A stretch of DNA of 7,010 nucleotides from Candidatus Methanoperedens sp. (GCA_028679855.1 JAJRAP010000216.1:1-7010); one strand, 5' to 3'; counted from the stretch's first letter, positions 1 through 7,010 are shown. Numbers and translations: made by a program. The notes: generated by a model from the sequence alone, not told the origin.

Positions 1-567
1 TCCGATGTAGTAATAAGCGCCACCTCAGCGCCGCATCTTGTCCTGACATATGAATTGATGTCCCGTGTGATGGATGTGCGCAAAAAGGAAATTATGCTCA
101 TAGACATTGGCAATCCCAGGAACATCGAGAGCAGGGTGGAGGAAATACCTGATGTCAGGCTATTTAATATCGATAACCTGAAAAGCATCAGTGAGGCGAA
201 CCTTATAAAGAGGAAAGAGGAAGCCAGGAAAGCAGAAATCCTTATCGAGGAAGAACTCGAATTGCTCAAAAAGCAGTACAAACGCCAGCAGGCTGACAGG
301 ATAATCTCGGCCCTTTATTCAAGGATTGAACAGATAAGGGAAAAAGAGTGTGAAGAAGCAGTAAATAAGCTCAAGGCGCGGCATACCATTGGTGACATCG
401 AGCGCACGGTGCTGGACGATATGACCCATTCATTTGCCAACCAGATCCTTGCTGAACCCACCAAGATCCTTCGCTGCGCCGCAGAGCACGATGATGAAAG
501 ATTTCTGGATACGGTTGCTGACCTGTTTAAATTGAATGGTGCAAAAGAAAAAAAGCAGGTAGAATAA
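1..567 (+). CDS. hemA: Glutamyl-tRNA reductase, C-terminal part (5' end outside window)
   Basis: HemA reduces glutamyl-tRNA(Glu) with NADPH to glutamate-1-semialdehyde, the first step of the C5 tetrapyrrole pathway (heme, siroheme, F430, cobamides), in the cytoplasm. The frame is open from base 1 and gives 188 residues. I see the end of the NADPH-binding domain: SDVVISATSAPH at residues 1-12, LIDIGNPRNIE at 33-43 and LFNIDNL near 55. These are followed by the long charged helix (the 'spine') and the helical dimerisation domain, including RHTIGDIERTVLDDMTHSF and a later EPTKILR. Family members are usually about 400-450 residues, so the N-terminal catalytic domain with the active-site cysteine lies to the left of the window. 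The gene ends at TAA 565-567, and an apparently independent gene starts 57 bp downstream. The motif string is characteristic, so the assignment is firm. Confidence 0.93.
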   Translation, partial: SDVVISATSAPHLVLTYELMSRVMDVRKKEIMLIDIGNPRNIESRVEEIPDVRLFNIDNLKSISEANLIKRKEEARKAEILIEEELELLKKQYKRQQADRIISALYSRIEQIREKECEEAVNKLKARHTIGDIERTVLDDMTHSFANQILAEPTKILRCAAEHDDERFLDTVADLFKLNGAKEKKQVE

Positions 568-585
568 ACAGCCAAGAGGGACAGG

Positions 586-593
586 TATATATA
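586..593 (+). promoter_or_regulatory. Candidate archaeal TATA box for the small membrane protein gene
   Basis: The octamer TATATATA follows a purine-rich stretch (GGGACAGG) that could serve as a BRE. Its centre is about 35 bp before the ATG at 625, which predicts a transcript start near 613-618 and a very short leader. A GGTG at 616-619 could be a minimal ribosome binding site 5 nt before the ATG; otherwise the mRNA may be nearly leaderless. This suggests the downstream gene is transcribed separately from hemA. It rests on pattern only. Confidence 0.5.
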
Positions 594-624
594 GGGATTT
601 TGCATATTATATAATGGTGTTCGA

Positions 625-975
625 ATGAGGCTCAGTAAAACAAACATTTTATTGATTGGTATCGTACCAATTATCTTTGGATTATTTATAGTATACAACT
701 ATTTTGTTTCTATCGATATATTATACAAGCAGGGTCTGACAGTCTATCGTACTTACGACCAGCTCTACGTTATCGGTATAGCTGGGTTTTTGGGCATGTC
801 TGCTTACTGGAGCATCCTTGTTTATTACATTTATATGGTCCAGGAGAATGAGTTGCTCATCCAGAATAATTTCAACGATCTTGCAGGCAGCGGTACAAAG
901 CATCTGGAAAACGCAAAGAATCTGATAGGAAAGGTACTTGACGACATCAAGAAAAGCGAAAAGTTGAAAATGTAA
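625..975 (+). CDS. Small two-helix membrane protein of unknown function
   Basis: I do not recognise this 116-residue protein. It has a short basic N-terminus (MRLSKTN), a hydrophobic helix at about residues 8-27, a loop rich in Tyr/Asp (about 28-46), and a second hydrophobic helix at about 47-71. A soluble C-terminal tail of about 45 residues is charged, helical in character and ends in KKSEKLKM. The predicted topology is a membrane hairpin with both ends in the cytoplasm, given the basic N-terminus and the Lys-rich tail. The ATG at 625 is preceded by a GGTG and a TATA-like box at the distance expected in archaea, which supports this start. The neighbours are hemA upstream on the same strand and a decayed ATPase gene downstream on the other. 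It could be a lineage-specific protein; nothing visible points to a role. Confidence 0.7.
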   Translation: MRLSKTNILLIGIVPIIFGLFIVYNYFVSIDILYKQGLTVYRTYDQLYVIGIAGFLGMSAYWSILVYYIYMVQENELLIQNNFNDLAGSGTKHLENAKNLIGKVLDDIKKSEKLKM

Positions 976-1025
976 TCTCAAGATGGATGATGCTTCTGCC
1001 AGCGCCCTCGAGTTCATGCGCGCGC

Positions 1026-1293
1026 TCAAGTTTCTTCGGTTTCAAGCAGCCAGTACCAGAGTGGCACATACCGTATCCTTTTTCCATCAACTTTTTCCTC
1101 ATCGAACAGGTCGGATGTTATGATAGTACCTTCTGGAATGTTGAAATATTTAAGTCCTGAAACAAGACCGTTGACCTTCCTTTATCACAAAATCCACTTC
1201 AAGACCTTTATCATTCTGCCAGTAATATATTTCACGGTTTGATCTCAAAAGCTGCAGGAACACAAGATTTTCATACAATTGCCCGATATTATT
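1026..1293 (-). pseudogene. Remnant of a DUF4143-type archaeal ATPase gene (C-terminal domain only)
   Basis: On the - strand, two frames carry pieces of one family. The first (1293 down to the stop at 1150) reads NNIGQLYENLVFLQLL, then REIYYWQND and GLEVDFVIKEG. This is the C-terminal nuclease-like fold of DUF4143 / AAA-ATPase proteins with its Trp and E-V-D-F-V motif. The second (about 1185 down to TGA 1026-1028) reads KYFNIPEGTIITSDL, then RIRYVPLWYWLLE, which is the usual C-terminal end of the same family. The frames differ and the usual stretch between them (around 25-30 residues) is missing, so a small deletion with a frameshift near 1170-1186 is likely. The N-terminal ATPase domain with Walker motifs is absent. 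The remnant lies just downstream of the GltB-like gene on the same strand. Such ATPases are often found in archaeal accessory DNA. The reading is by eye from family memory. Confidence 0.75.
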
Positions 1294-1294
1294 T

Positions 1295-1301
1295 AAAAAA
1301 A
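1295..1301 (-). terminator. Oligo-T transcription terminator after the GltB-like gene
   Basis: Read on the - strand this is a run of seven T preceded by CCC, about 22 nt after the restored TGA stop of the GltB-like gene. Archaeal RNA polymerase terminates at such U-tracts without a hairpin. Its position supports the restored stop at 1323 as the real end of the gene and of the three-gene operon. Confidence 0.5.
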
Positions 1302-1322
1302 GGGTATGATAGATTTGTTGAA

Positions 1323-2904
1323 TCAAGAATTCATTATATTTTCCACTTCGTCCTTATCCAAATCCATTACATAATCAATTCCTGAAACTTCAGCCGCTTC
1401 CTTTGTGATGGCTGTGATATCGCTTCTCTCTATATATTTCAAAGCGAACTTCCTGTTACCGGTCATAAGCTGGCGCAGGCCCTGTGCAAGCCTCTGGAAA
1501 TATGTATATACTCCAATAGCTCCGGGGGGGGATATCTCCGAACCTGCCCTTGTACGTCTTCTTGAGCTGCGGCGCGGTTATGAATATCTCATCAACTTTA
1601 TTCCCGAACCTGCTGATGTACACAGGCACCTTACCTTCATTTATCTTCCTGCCTATGGTCTTGCCCACCATCGCGGCAGCAAGAGGGCCGCGCGCCATCC
1701 CTGCTATCTTGAAATACGGGGCGCCAAGCGCGAGGGCCTTGTAGATATGGTCTTCCATGGTTAGTCCCCCTGCTACAGCCACATCTGGCACGAACTCGCC
1801 TCTGTCTTCGAGTTTCTTGATATACCTGTAAAGAAGCGAATATATCTCCACCTGCGGGATGCCCCATTCGTTCATCATCCTCCAGGGACTCATCCCGGTG
1901 CCGCCGCCTGCCCCGTCTACTGTCAAAAGGTCAAGTTCAGCCTTGCTGGCATATTTTACAGCCCTTGCAAGGTCGGCGGGTCTGTATGCGCCTGTCTTCA
2001 GGAACACATGCTTTGCTCCAGCGTTGCGCAGTTCTTCCACACGCTTCATGAATCCTTCTTCCGTGACCATCCCAACGCGGCTGTGCCGCTCGAACTCATG
2101 GAAGCTGCCTGCATTATATGCATCCACCACATCAGGATCGGTCGGGTCAGGAAGCACCACGTATCCACGGCTCTTTAGAAGCTTTGCCCGTTCAAGGCTG
2201 TTGAGCTTTACTTCACCACCGATGTTCTTTGCCCCCTGCCCCCATTTCAGCTCTACTGTTTCTACACCAAGTTTTTCCAGACCATATTCCTGTACTCCAA
2301 GCACAGTATCTTCCACGTTCGCCTGCAATATAATATCCCCGTAGCCATCAGTCTGCCAGTCGCGGTACATCTTTATCCTGCTTGCAAGCTCAGGCGAATC
2401 CACGACCTTTCCATCCTCGATAGTGGACTGCGGGTCCATGCCGCACACGTTCTCGCCTATAGTAAGTGGGATGCCTGACATCGCTGCCCCTATCGCGAGC
2501 CCGTCCCAGTTGCTCTTTGCCACTGCAGTGCTCCCCAGACCCGGGATTATGAATGGAAGCCTGAGTTTGATATCTTTTTTCTTACCTATCCTGACCTCAA
2601 GGTCTACGTTCGGGAATATCGCCACGTTGCTGTCGGCCTCTATTCCATGCGCTCCCACAGCAGTACCAAGGATATTGAAATGGCTCAGGTCTATGGGATA
2701 ATCCTTCTCAGAAGCTGCGGTAATGATACCGAAAGGTTGTGGATAGATGACCTCAGTACCGCGATAGGCTGATTTGCCTATCTCGCACATACCGATGCAT
2801 CCGTCCACGCATGTTACACACATGCCGCTTATGGAGCTTATTGAGCCTTCAGTTCTGTTCTTTGTCAGCGTTGCCGCCGTTGCATTTACTTTTGTTAATG
2901 ACAT
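1323..2904 (-). CDS. FMN-binding glutamate-synthase-like protein (divergent GltB, COG0069 type), frameshifted
   Basis: The protein resembles the FMN/synthase domain of glutamate synthase. Visible are a WGQGAKNIGGEVK block (221-233), a Gly-rich VDGAGGGTGMSP loop (329-340) and AGGLTMEDHIYKALALGA (378-395), which forms the FMN-phosphate site of the TIM barrel. There is no class-II glutaminase domain, and the canonical C-terminal 3Fe-4S cysteine motif is absent. Instead the N-terminus has C29-x2-C32-x3-C36-x3-C40, probably an Fe-S site. As written, the frame breaks after about residue 460 in a run of eight C and stops at 1456. Dropping one C gives GAIGVYTYFQRLAQGLRQLM and on to TGA at 1323-1325, for 526 residues. 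The start ATG has AGGAGGAT 4 nt upstream. It is the last gene of an operon with NuoF- and NuoG-like partners, which probably supply electrons. Glutamate synthesis is the default guess, but the altered substrate loop makes another oxidoreductase role possible. Confidence 0.85.
1524..1531 (-). other. Frameshift site: run of eight C in the GltB-like gene
   Basis: On the + strand this is G8. With eight bases the product ends in 22 unrelated residues and stops at 1456. With seven, it continues in frame for 66 family-like residues. A homopolymer of this length is a classic place for sequencing or assembly error, and also for real slippage in cells. Confidence 0.85.
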
Positions 2905-2908
2905 ATTG

Positions 2909-2916
2909 ATCCTCCT
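2909..2916 (-). promoter_or_regulatory. Strong ribosome binding site of the GltB-like gene
   Basis: Reads AGGAGGAT on the - strand, 4 nt before the ATG at 2904. It fixes the start codon and indicates independent, efficient translation of the third gene of the operon across the 37-bp gap. Confidence 0.8.
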
Positions 2917-2941
2917 GAAATTTTTTTTCTAATTTTAATCG

Positions 2942-3652
2942 TTATTTAACATCCTCCGGTTTTTTCACGCACGAGAGACACGGCACCATGAAGCACATGG
3001 CATCATCGAAATTGCTTGCGCAAACAGGCTCGGTGTTGATGCATCCGCTGCACAGTGTGGTTTCCGCATCCGGGCCCTGGCACCTCAGTTCACAGGCAGG
3101 GCAGATATACATACATGCACCGCACTTCCTGCATTCTTCAGAGGTCAGATCAAAAGGAGTGGTGATGTATCTGTCCCCTCCTCTTCCTGCAAAACCTATT
3201 GCCTTAGCAGCCATCTGCTCCTCGCACATGCGCACGCAAAGCCCGCACAGGATGCAGTCATCATTAAGCGGTCTGAACCTGACCTCTTTGAGTTCAAGCA
3301 GCGAAGCCATGTCCTGAAGCTTCTTAGACCCCGGGCACCTTGCGATGAGAAGCTCAAGGATCATCTTACGCGTCTTTAACACGCGGTTGCTGTGCGTGCG
3401 TACCTCTAGCCCTTCTTTTACAGGATGCACACATGACGCCACGAGCTTTGCTCTCTTACCGCTTCCTATTTCCACAACACAGAGCCTGCACCCCCCATAG
3501 GGTGTAAGCCCTTCATCATAGCAGAGCGTAGGGATAGTAAGACCATAGAACCGTATCGCCTCAAGCAGGCTCCATCCCGGATCAGCCTTGACCTGGGCGC
3601 CGTTGAGCGTGATTGTTACCATTTCGCCCCTCTGGATATTCTTTTCAGACAT
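2942..3652 (-). CDS. 2Fe-2S / 4Fe-4S electron-transfer subunit (HoxU / HndD / NuoG N-terminus-like) with cysteine-rich tail
   Basis: A 236-residue iron-sulfur protein. Residues 12-80 form a plant-ferredoxin-like 2Fe-2S domain with C44-x10-C55-x2-C58-x15-C74. Two 4Fe-4S motifs follow: C133-x2-C136-x2-C139-x3-C143 and C174-x2-C177-x2-C180-x3-C184. The His-Cys3 cluster motif typical of many NuoG proteins is not seen; only C106 lies in that stretch. After the second ferredoxin motif come eight more cysteines (187, 191, 201, 204, 211, 220, 225, 228), unusual for HoxU-type subunits and able to hold one or two further clusters or a metal. The start is the ATG at 3652, because GGAGTGAT lies 4 nt upstream; an in-frame ATG at 3688 lies inside the preceding gene. 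The preceding stop is 5 bp away, so translation is probably coupled. The likely role is to relay electrons between the NuoF-like subunit and the GltB-like protein. Confidence 0.88.
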   Translation of the reverse strand: MSEKNIQRGEMVTITLNGAQVKADPGWSLLEAIRFYGLTIPTLCYDEGLTPYGGCRLCVVEIGSGKRAKLVASCVHPVKEGLEVRTHSNRVLKTRKMILELLIARCPGSKKLQDMASLLELKEVRFRPLNDDCILCGLCVRMCEEQMAAKAIGFAGRGGDRYITTPFDLTSEECRKCGACMYICPACELRCQGPDAETTLCSGCINTEPVCASNFDDAMCFMVPCLSCVKKPEDVK

Positions 3653-3656
3653 TGCG

Positions 3657-3664
3657 ATCACTCC
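3657..3664 (-). promoter_or_regulatory. Ribosome binding site that fixes the start of the Fe-S subunit
   Basis: Reads GGAGTGAT on the - strand, overlapping the TGA stop of the NuoF-like gene and 4 nt before the ATG at 3652. This overlap is typical of coupled translation and argues against the longer start at 3688. Confidence 0.8.
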
Positions 3665-4776
3665 TTTTTCACAGCATCGAACCTGCATGAATCATAGCAG
3701 ATCCCACATTTAGTGCACTTCTTTGCGTCCAGTACATGCACCTGTTTTTTCTCACCCGTGATAGCGCCTGACGGGCAGTTCTTCAAGCATACACCGCAGC
3801 CTGTGCAATTATCTGCGTCTATGATGAAAGTTATGAGTTCCCTGCACACGCCAGCCGGGCATTTACCGTCCCTTATGTGCGCAATGTACTCATCCCTGAA
3901 ATAGTTCAGCGTTGACATCACAGGATTTGGAGCCGTTGTTCCAAGACCGCACAGGGACGCATCTTTCATCATTCCTGAGATGTCCTCTATCAGCGGGATG
4001 TCTTCCATTCTTCCCCTGCCCTTCGTTATATCTGTGAGTATCTCTCCCAGCCTGAACAGTCCCTCGCGGCACGGCACGCATTTGCCGCACGATTCCTCCT
4101 GCAGGAAATTGATGTAGTACCTTGCGATATCCACCATGCAGTTGTCCTCATCCATCACTATCATCCCGCCTGAACCCATCATTGAGCCGACTTCTGTCAG
4201 CCGCTCATAATCAACAGGAAGGTTAAGCAGGCTCTCGGGTATGCAGCCGCCGCTCGGACCGCCAGTCTGCACTGCTTTGAACGCCCTGCCGCCCGGGATG
4301 CCGCCGCCAATATCGAATATTATTTCGCGAAGGGTGATCCCCATGGGCACCTCTACAAGACCGGTGTTGTTTATCTTCCCCACAAGACTGAACACCTTTG
4401 TCCCTTTGCTTGAATCTGTGCCTATGCTCGAAAACCATGCAGAGCCTTTGTTTATTATAAGCGGCACGTTAGCCCATGTCTCCACGTTGTTCAGGTTTGA
4501 TGGCTTATCCCACAATCCCTTCTCTGATGTATGGATGTACTTTGCCCTTGGTTCACCGGGTTTGCCTTCAAGTGACGCCATGAGCGCCGTGGATTCGCCG
4601 CACACGAACGTCCCGCCGCCCCTGTTTATCCTGACATCGAAATCGAACCATGAGCCAAGGATGTCATCGCCAAGAATTCCAAGTTCCCGCGCCTGCTGGA
4701 TGGCGATCGTAATGTTTTTTACCGCAAGAGGGTATTCGTTCCTTACGTAAACAGAAGAAAGAGAAGCTTTCTTCAT
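3658..4776 (-). CDS. NuoF / HndC-like NADH-binding flavoprotein subunit, 5'-truncated, with C-terminal 2x4Fe-4S domain
   Basis: This is the NADH-oxidising subunit type of complex I, NAD-reducing hydrogenases and bifurcating enzymes. In the 372 residues present, homology starts at about residue 9 with [13 protein letters not shown]. It continues with the nucleotide-binding [19 protein letters not shown] (53-71), [15 protein letters not shown] (93-107), the N3-type 4Fe-4S ligands C230-x2-C233-x2-C236 plus C276, and a C-terminal bacterial-ferredoxin domain with C324/327/330/334 and C354/357/360/364. Missing are the GRGGAGFPTG FMN loop, the ADEGDPG segment and any NuoE-like thioredoxin fold, i.e. 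at least about 150 residues. The first eight residues (MKKASLSS) do not look like the family and lie across a sequence joint at about 4752. Without the FMN loop the product as written should be inactive. It is first in an operon with the Fe-S subunit and the GltB-like gene. Confidence 0.9.
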   Translation of the reverse strand: MKKASLSSVYVRNEYPLAVKNITIAIQQARELGILGDDILGSWFDFDVRINRGGGTFVCGESTALMASLEGKPGEPRAKYIHTSEKGLWDKPSNLNNVETWANVPLIINKGSAWFSSIGTDSSKGTKVFSLVGKINNTGLVEVPMGITLREIIFDIGGGIPGGRAFKAVQTGGPSGGCIPESLLNLPVDYERLTEVGSMMGSGGMIVMDEDNCMVDIARYYINFLQEESCGKCVPCREGLFRLGEILTDITKGRGRMEDIPLIEDISGMMKDASLCGLGTTAPNPVMSTLNYFRDEYIAHIRDGKCPAGVCRELITFIIDADNCTGCGVCLKNCPSGAITGEKKQVHVLDAKKCTKCGICYDSCRFDAVKKE

Positions 4777-4777
4777 G
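4748..4777. other. Breakpoint joining two 5'-truncated genes head to head
   Basis: Recognisable NuoF-like sequence on the - strand ends at about 4752. Recognisable presenilin-protease sequence on the + strand ([10 protein letters not shown]) begins at about 4760. Both genes are cut in mid-protein, and both apparent ATG codons are opposite strands of the same CATG (4774-4777). No promoter or ribosome binding site fits for either. This indicates a recombination or assembly joint rather than a normal divergent promoter region. Confidence 0.8.
4754..4774. repeat. Perfect 8-bp inverted repeat at the breakpoint
   Basis: GAAGAAAG (4754-4761) pairs with CTTTCTTC (4767-4774) around a 5-nt centre. It coincides with the joint between the two truncated genes. 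No U-tract follows, so it does not look like a terminator. It could have promoted fold-back template switching or an inversion. Confidence 0.7.
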
Positions 4778-5031
4778 GGACTAGGAGATGCTGTTATACT
4801 AACTATATTTGTAATCTCTGCAAATACGTTTGTTGATGCAGGCTATTATACCCTGCCGCTCATAGGGAATGTGAATCTTCCGGCAATAGGCGCAATGCTT
4901 GGCGCTCTTGCAGGCTTTGCCGTGCTCATGGGATTTGTAATCAAGGGCAAGCCGCAGGCAGGTCTTTCTTTCCTTAATAGCGGGGTGATTCTTGGTTACG
5001 TGGCTGGCAGCCTGATAGCAGGCTCGCCAGT

Positions 5032-5044
<13 letters not shown>
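4775..5044 (+). CDS. C-terminal fragment of a presenilin-type intramembrane aspartyl protease (archaeal PSH / DUF1119)
   Basis: The frame is open from 4751 and shows [17 protein letters not shown] (residues 2-5 from the ATG) is the GxGD catalytic aspartate motif at the start of transmembrane segment 7 in presenilin and signal-peptide-peptidase-like proteases. Two further hydrophobic segments follow: [20 protein letters not shown] (about 35-54) and one near 66-83 in the [20 protein letters not shown] region. Archaeal homologues are roughly 270-320 residues with nine helices, so about two thirds is missing, including the partner aspartate of helix 6. As written it cannot form the two-aspartate active site. 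No ribosome binding site precedes the ATG. It ends in VVKK-stop, convergent with glnK and 9 bp from its stop. The family call rests on GLGD plus the order of the helices; it is good but not certain. Confidence 0.75.
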
Positions 5045-6716
<1,672 letters not shown>

Positions 6717-6737
6717 ACTTTATCAAACCTGCTATCA

Positions 6738-6751
6738 GGCATACGGATACC
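6738..6751 (-). promoter_or_regulatory. Candidate operator upstream of amtB (14-bp near-palindrome)
   Basis: On the - strand GGTATCCGTATGCC is a near-perfect dyad (one mismatch), of the form GGTA-N6-TGCC, 22 bp before the amtB start. It would overlap the transcription start predicted from the TATA box at 6766-6780. Its size and GG...CC geometry match the operators reported for the archaeal nitrogen repressor NrpR (GGAA-N6-TTCC in Methanococcus), but the inner bases differ. This assignment is inference. Confidence 0.35.
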
Positions 6752-6765
6752 TACTAGATAGTTAT

Positions 6766-6780
6766 TATATTTAAATATAT
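6766..6780 (-). promoter_or_regulatory. Candidate TATA box of the amtB-glnK operon
   Basis: The - strand reads ATATATTTAAATATA, an AT-only stretch about 50-65 bp upstream of the amtB ATG. This predicts transcription starting near 6740-6750 and a leader of about 30 nt. A second AT-rich candidate (TTATTTATAGT, about 6797-6807) lies further upstream, so the exact box is uncertain. Confidence 0.5.
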
Positions 6781-6807
6781 CTAAGATTGAGCACAAACTA
6801 TAAATAA

Positions 6808-6818
6808 GGGATTATCCC
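6808..6818. repeat. Perfect palindrome GGGATTATCCC upstream of amtB
   Basis: A 5-bp inverted repeat around a single central base, about 30 bp upstream of the TATA candidate. It could be a second regulator site. No known consensus is claimed. Confidence 0.3.
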
Positions 6819-6854
6819 ATCACTTTAACCTCCTTCAATAATATCGGCATAAAT

Positions 6855-6884
6855 AAAGGAAGCCAGACCTAAATGGCTTCCTTT
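6855..6884 (-). terminator. Hairpin at the 3' end of the second glnK
   Basis: AAAGGAAGCC (6855-6864) pairs perfectly with GGCTTCCTTT (6875-6884), with a 10-nt loop containing the TAG stop. The - strand continues ATTTATGCC, only weakly T-rich, so termination is less certain than at the first glnK. The stem could also stabilise the 3' end of the message. Confidence 0.5.
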
Positions 6885-7010
6885 CCGCGCTCTCCTGTGC
6901 TGACACGCACAACCTCTTCGACCGGATAAACGAATATCTTCCCATCTCCGTTCTTTCCTGTCTTCGCAACTGCGGTTATCGCTTCTATCGTAGTTTCCAC
7001 TTTATCATCA
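6869..7010 (-). CDS. glnK: Second PII protein (GlnK paralogue), C-terminal part (5' end outside window)
   Basis: The last 46 residues of a second PII gene run off the right edge. The frame shows [20 protein letters not shown] followed by VVRVSTGERGKEAI and TAG. It is the same C-terminal signature as the neighbouring GlnK, with both ending in GKEAI, and differs at several positions (for example KNGDG for QSGDG and GERGKEAI for GEHGKEAI). The T-loop is outside the window. In Methanosarcinales, glnK-amtB pairs are often duplicated, so a second amtB to the right is likely but unseen. The 152-bp stretch between this gene and amtB holds the amtB promoter region. Confidence 0.93.
   Translation of the reverse strand, partial: DDKVETTIEAITAVAKTGKNGDGKIFVYPVEEVVRVSTGERGKEAI

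Noticed and set aside
315..1029. Two - strand open frames opposite hemA and the small membrane protein
   Set aside because: Antisense to better-supported + strand genes; no family features.
1456..1531. Programmed ribosomal frameshifting in the GltB-like gene
   Set aside because: Both parts belong to one conserved domain, no stimulatory structure was evident, and a homopolymer length error is the simpler explanation.
1405..1764. + strand open frame across the frameshift region
   Set aside because: It lies opposite the GltB-like gene, whose restored frame explains the sequence down to 1323.
1859..2344. Long + strand open frame opposite the GltB-like gene
   Set aside because: Antisense shadow of a well-supported coding region; the translation is Ser/Pro/Thr-rich with no recognisable motif and no ribosome binding site.
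3653..3688. Longer start for the Fe-S subunit at 3688
   Set aside because: It overlaps the end of the NuoF-like gene and lacks a ribosome binding site, while the ATG at 3652 has GGAGTGAT at ideal spacing.
4241..4750. 169-codon + strand open frame opposite the NuoF-like gene
   Set aside because: The opposite strand carries clear NuoF motifs throughout; this frame is a compositional shadow.
4754..4774. Inverted repeat at the breakpoint as a terminator or operator for a divergent pair
   Set aside because: No T-tract follows on either strand, and both adjoining genes are truncated, so there is no normal promoter region to regulate.

Overview
The window looks like part of the genome of a methanogen-related euryarchaeon, most plausibly in or near Methanosarcinales / ANME-2 ('Methanoperedens'-type). 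The evidence is archaeal-style TATA boxes and oligo-T terminators, strong GGAGGTGA-type ribosome binding sites, an archaeal presenilin-like protease fragment, and an amtB-glnK pair followed by a second glnK. The lineage is an inference from gene content only.

Left part (1-1322): the 3' portion of hemA (glutamyl-tRNA reductase) runs off the left edge on the + strand. A small + strand two-helix membrane protein of unknown function follows, with its own TATA box. Next, on the - strand, lies the wreck of a DUF4143-type ATPase gene: only its C-terminal domain survives, in two reading frames.

Middle (1323-4776, - strand): three genes read right to left as one operon. They are a NuoF/HndC-like NADH-binding flavoprotein with two C-terminal 4Fe-4S motifs, a HoxU/NuoG-N-terminus-like iron-sulfur protein with an extra cysteine-rich tail, and a divergent FMN-binding glutamate-synthase-like protein. 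Together they look like a module passing electrons from NAD(P)H through Fe-S clusters to a GltB-like flavoprotein whose true substrate is uncertain. Two of the three genes are damaged as written. The GltB-like gene has a +1 frameshift in a run of eight C (G on the + strand); removing one base restores 66 family-like residues. The NuoF-like gene has lost its 5' end.

At about 4752-4777 the truncated NuoF-like gene meets, head to head, the C-terminal part of a presenilin-type intramembrane aspartyl protease on the + strand, also missing its 5' portion. Both reading frames open at one shared CATG, there is no room for promoters, and a perfect 8-bp inverted repeat sits at the joint. This is either an assembly or amplification chimera or a real rearrangement breakpoint. 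Gene order across it should not be trusted until checked.

Right part (5045-7010, - strand): amtB (ammonium channel) and glnK (PII regulator) form a compact operon with a candidate TATA box and operator upstream of amtB. The 3' end of a second glnK paralogue enters at the right edge. Both glnK genes end in the same kind of hairpin, built partly from their last codons. The GltB-like protein and amtB-glnK could share a nitrogen-assimilation theme, but the intervening joint means this proximity may be accidental.
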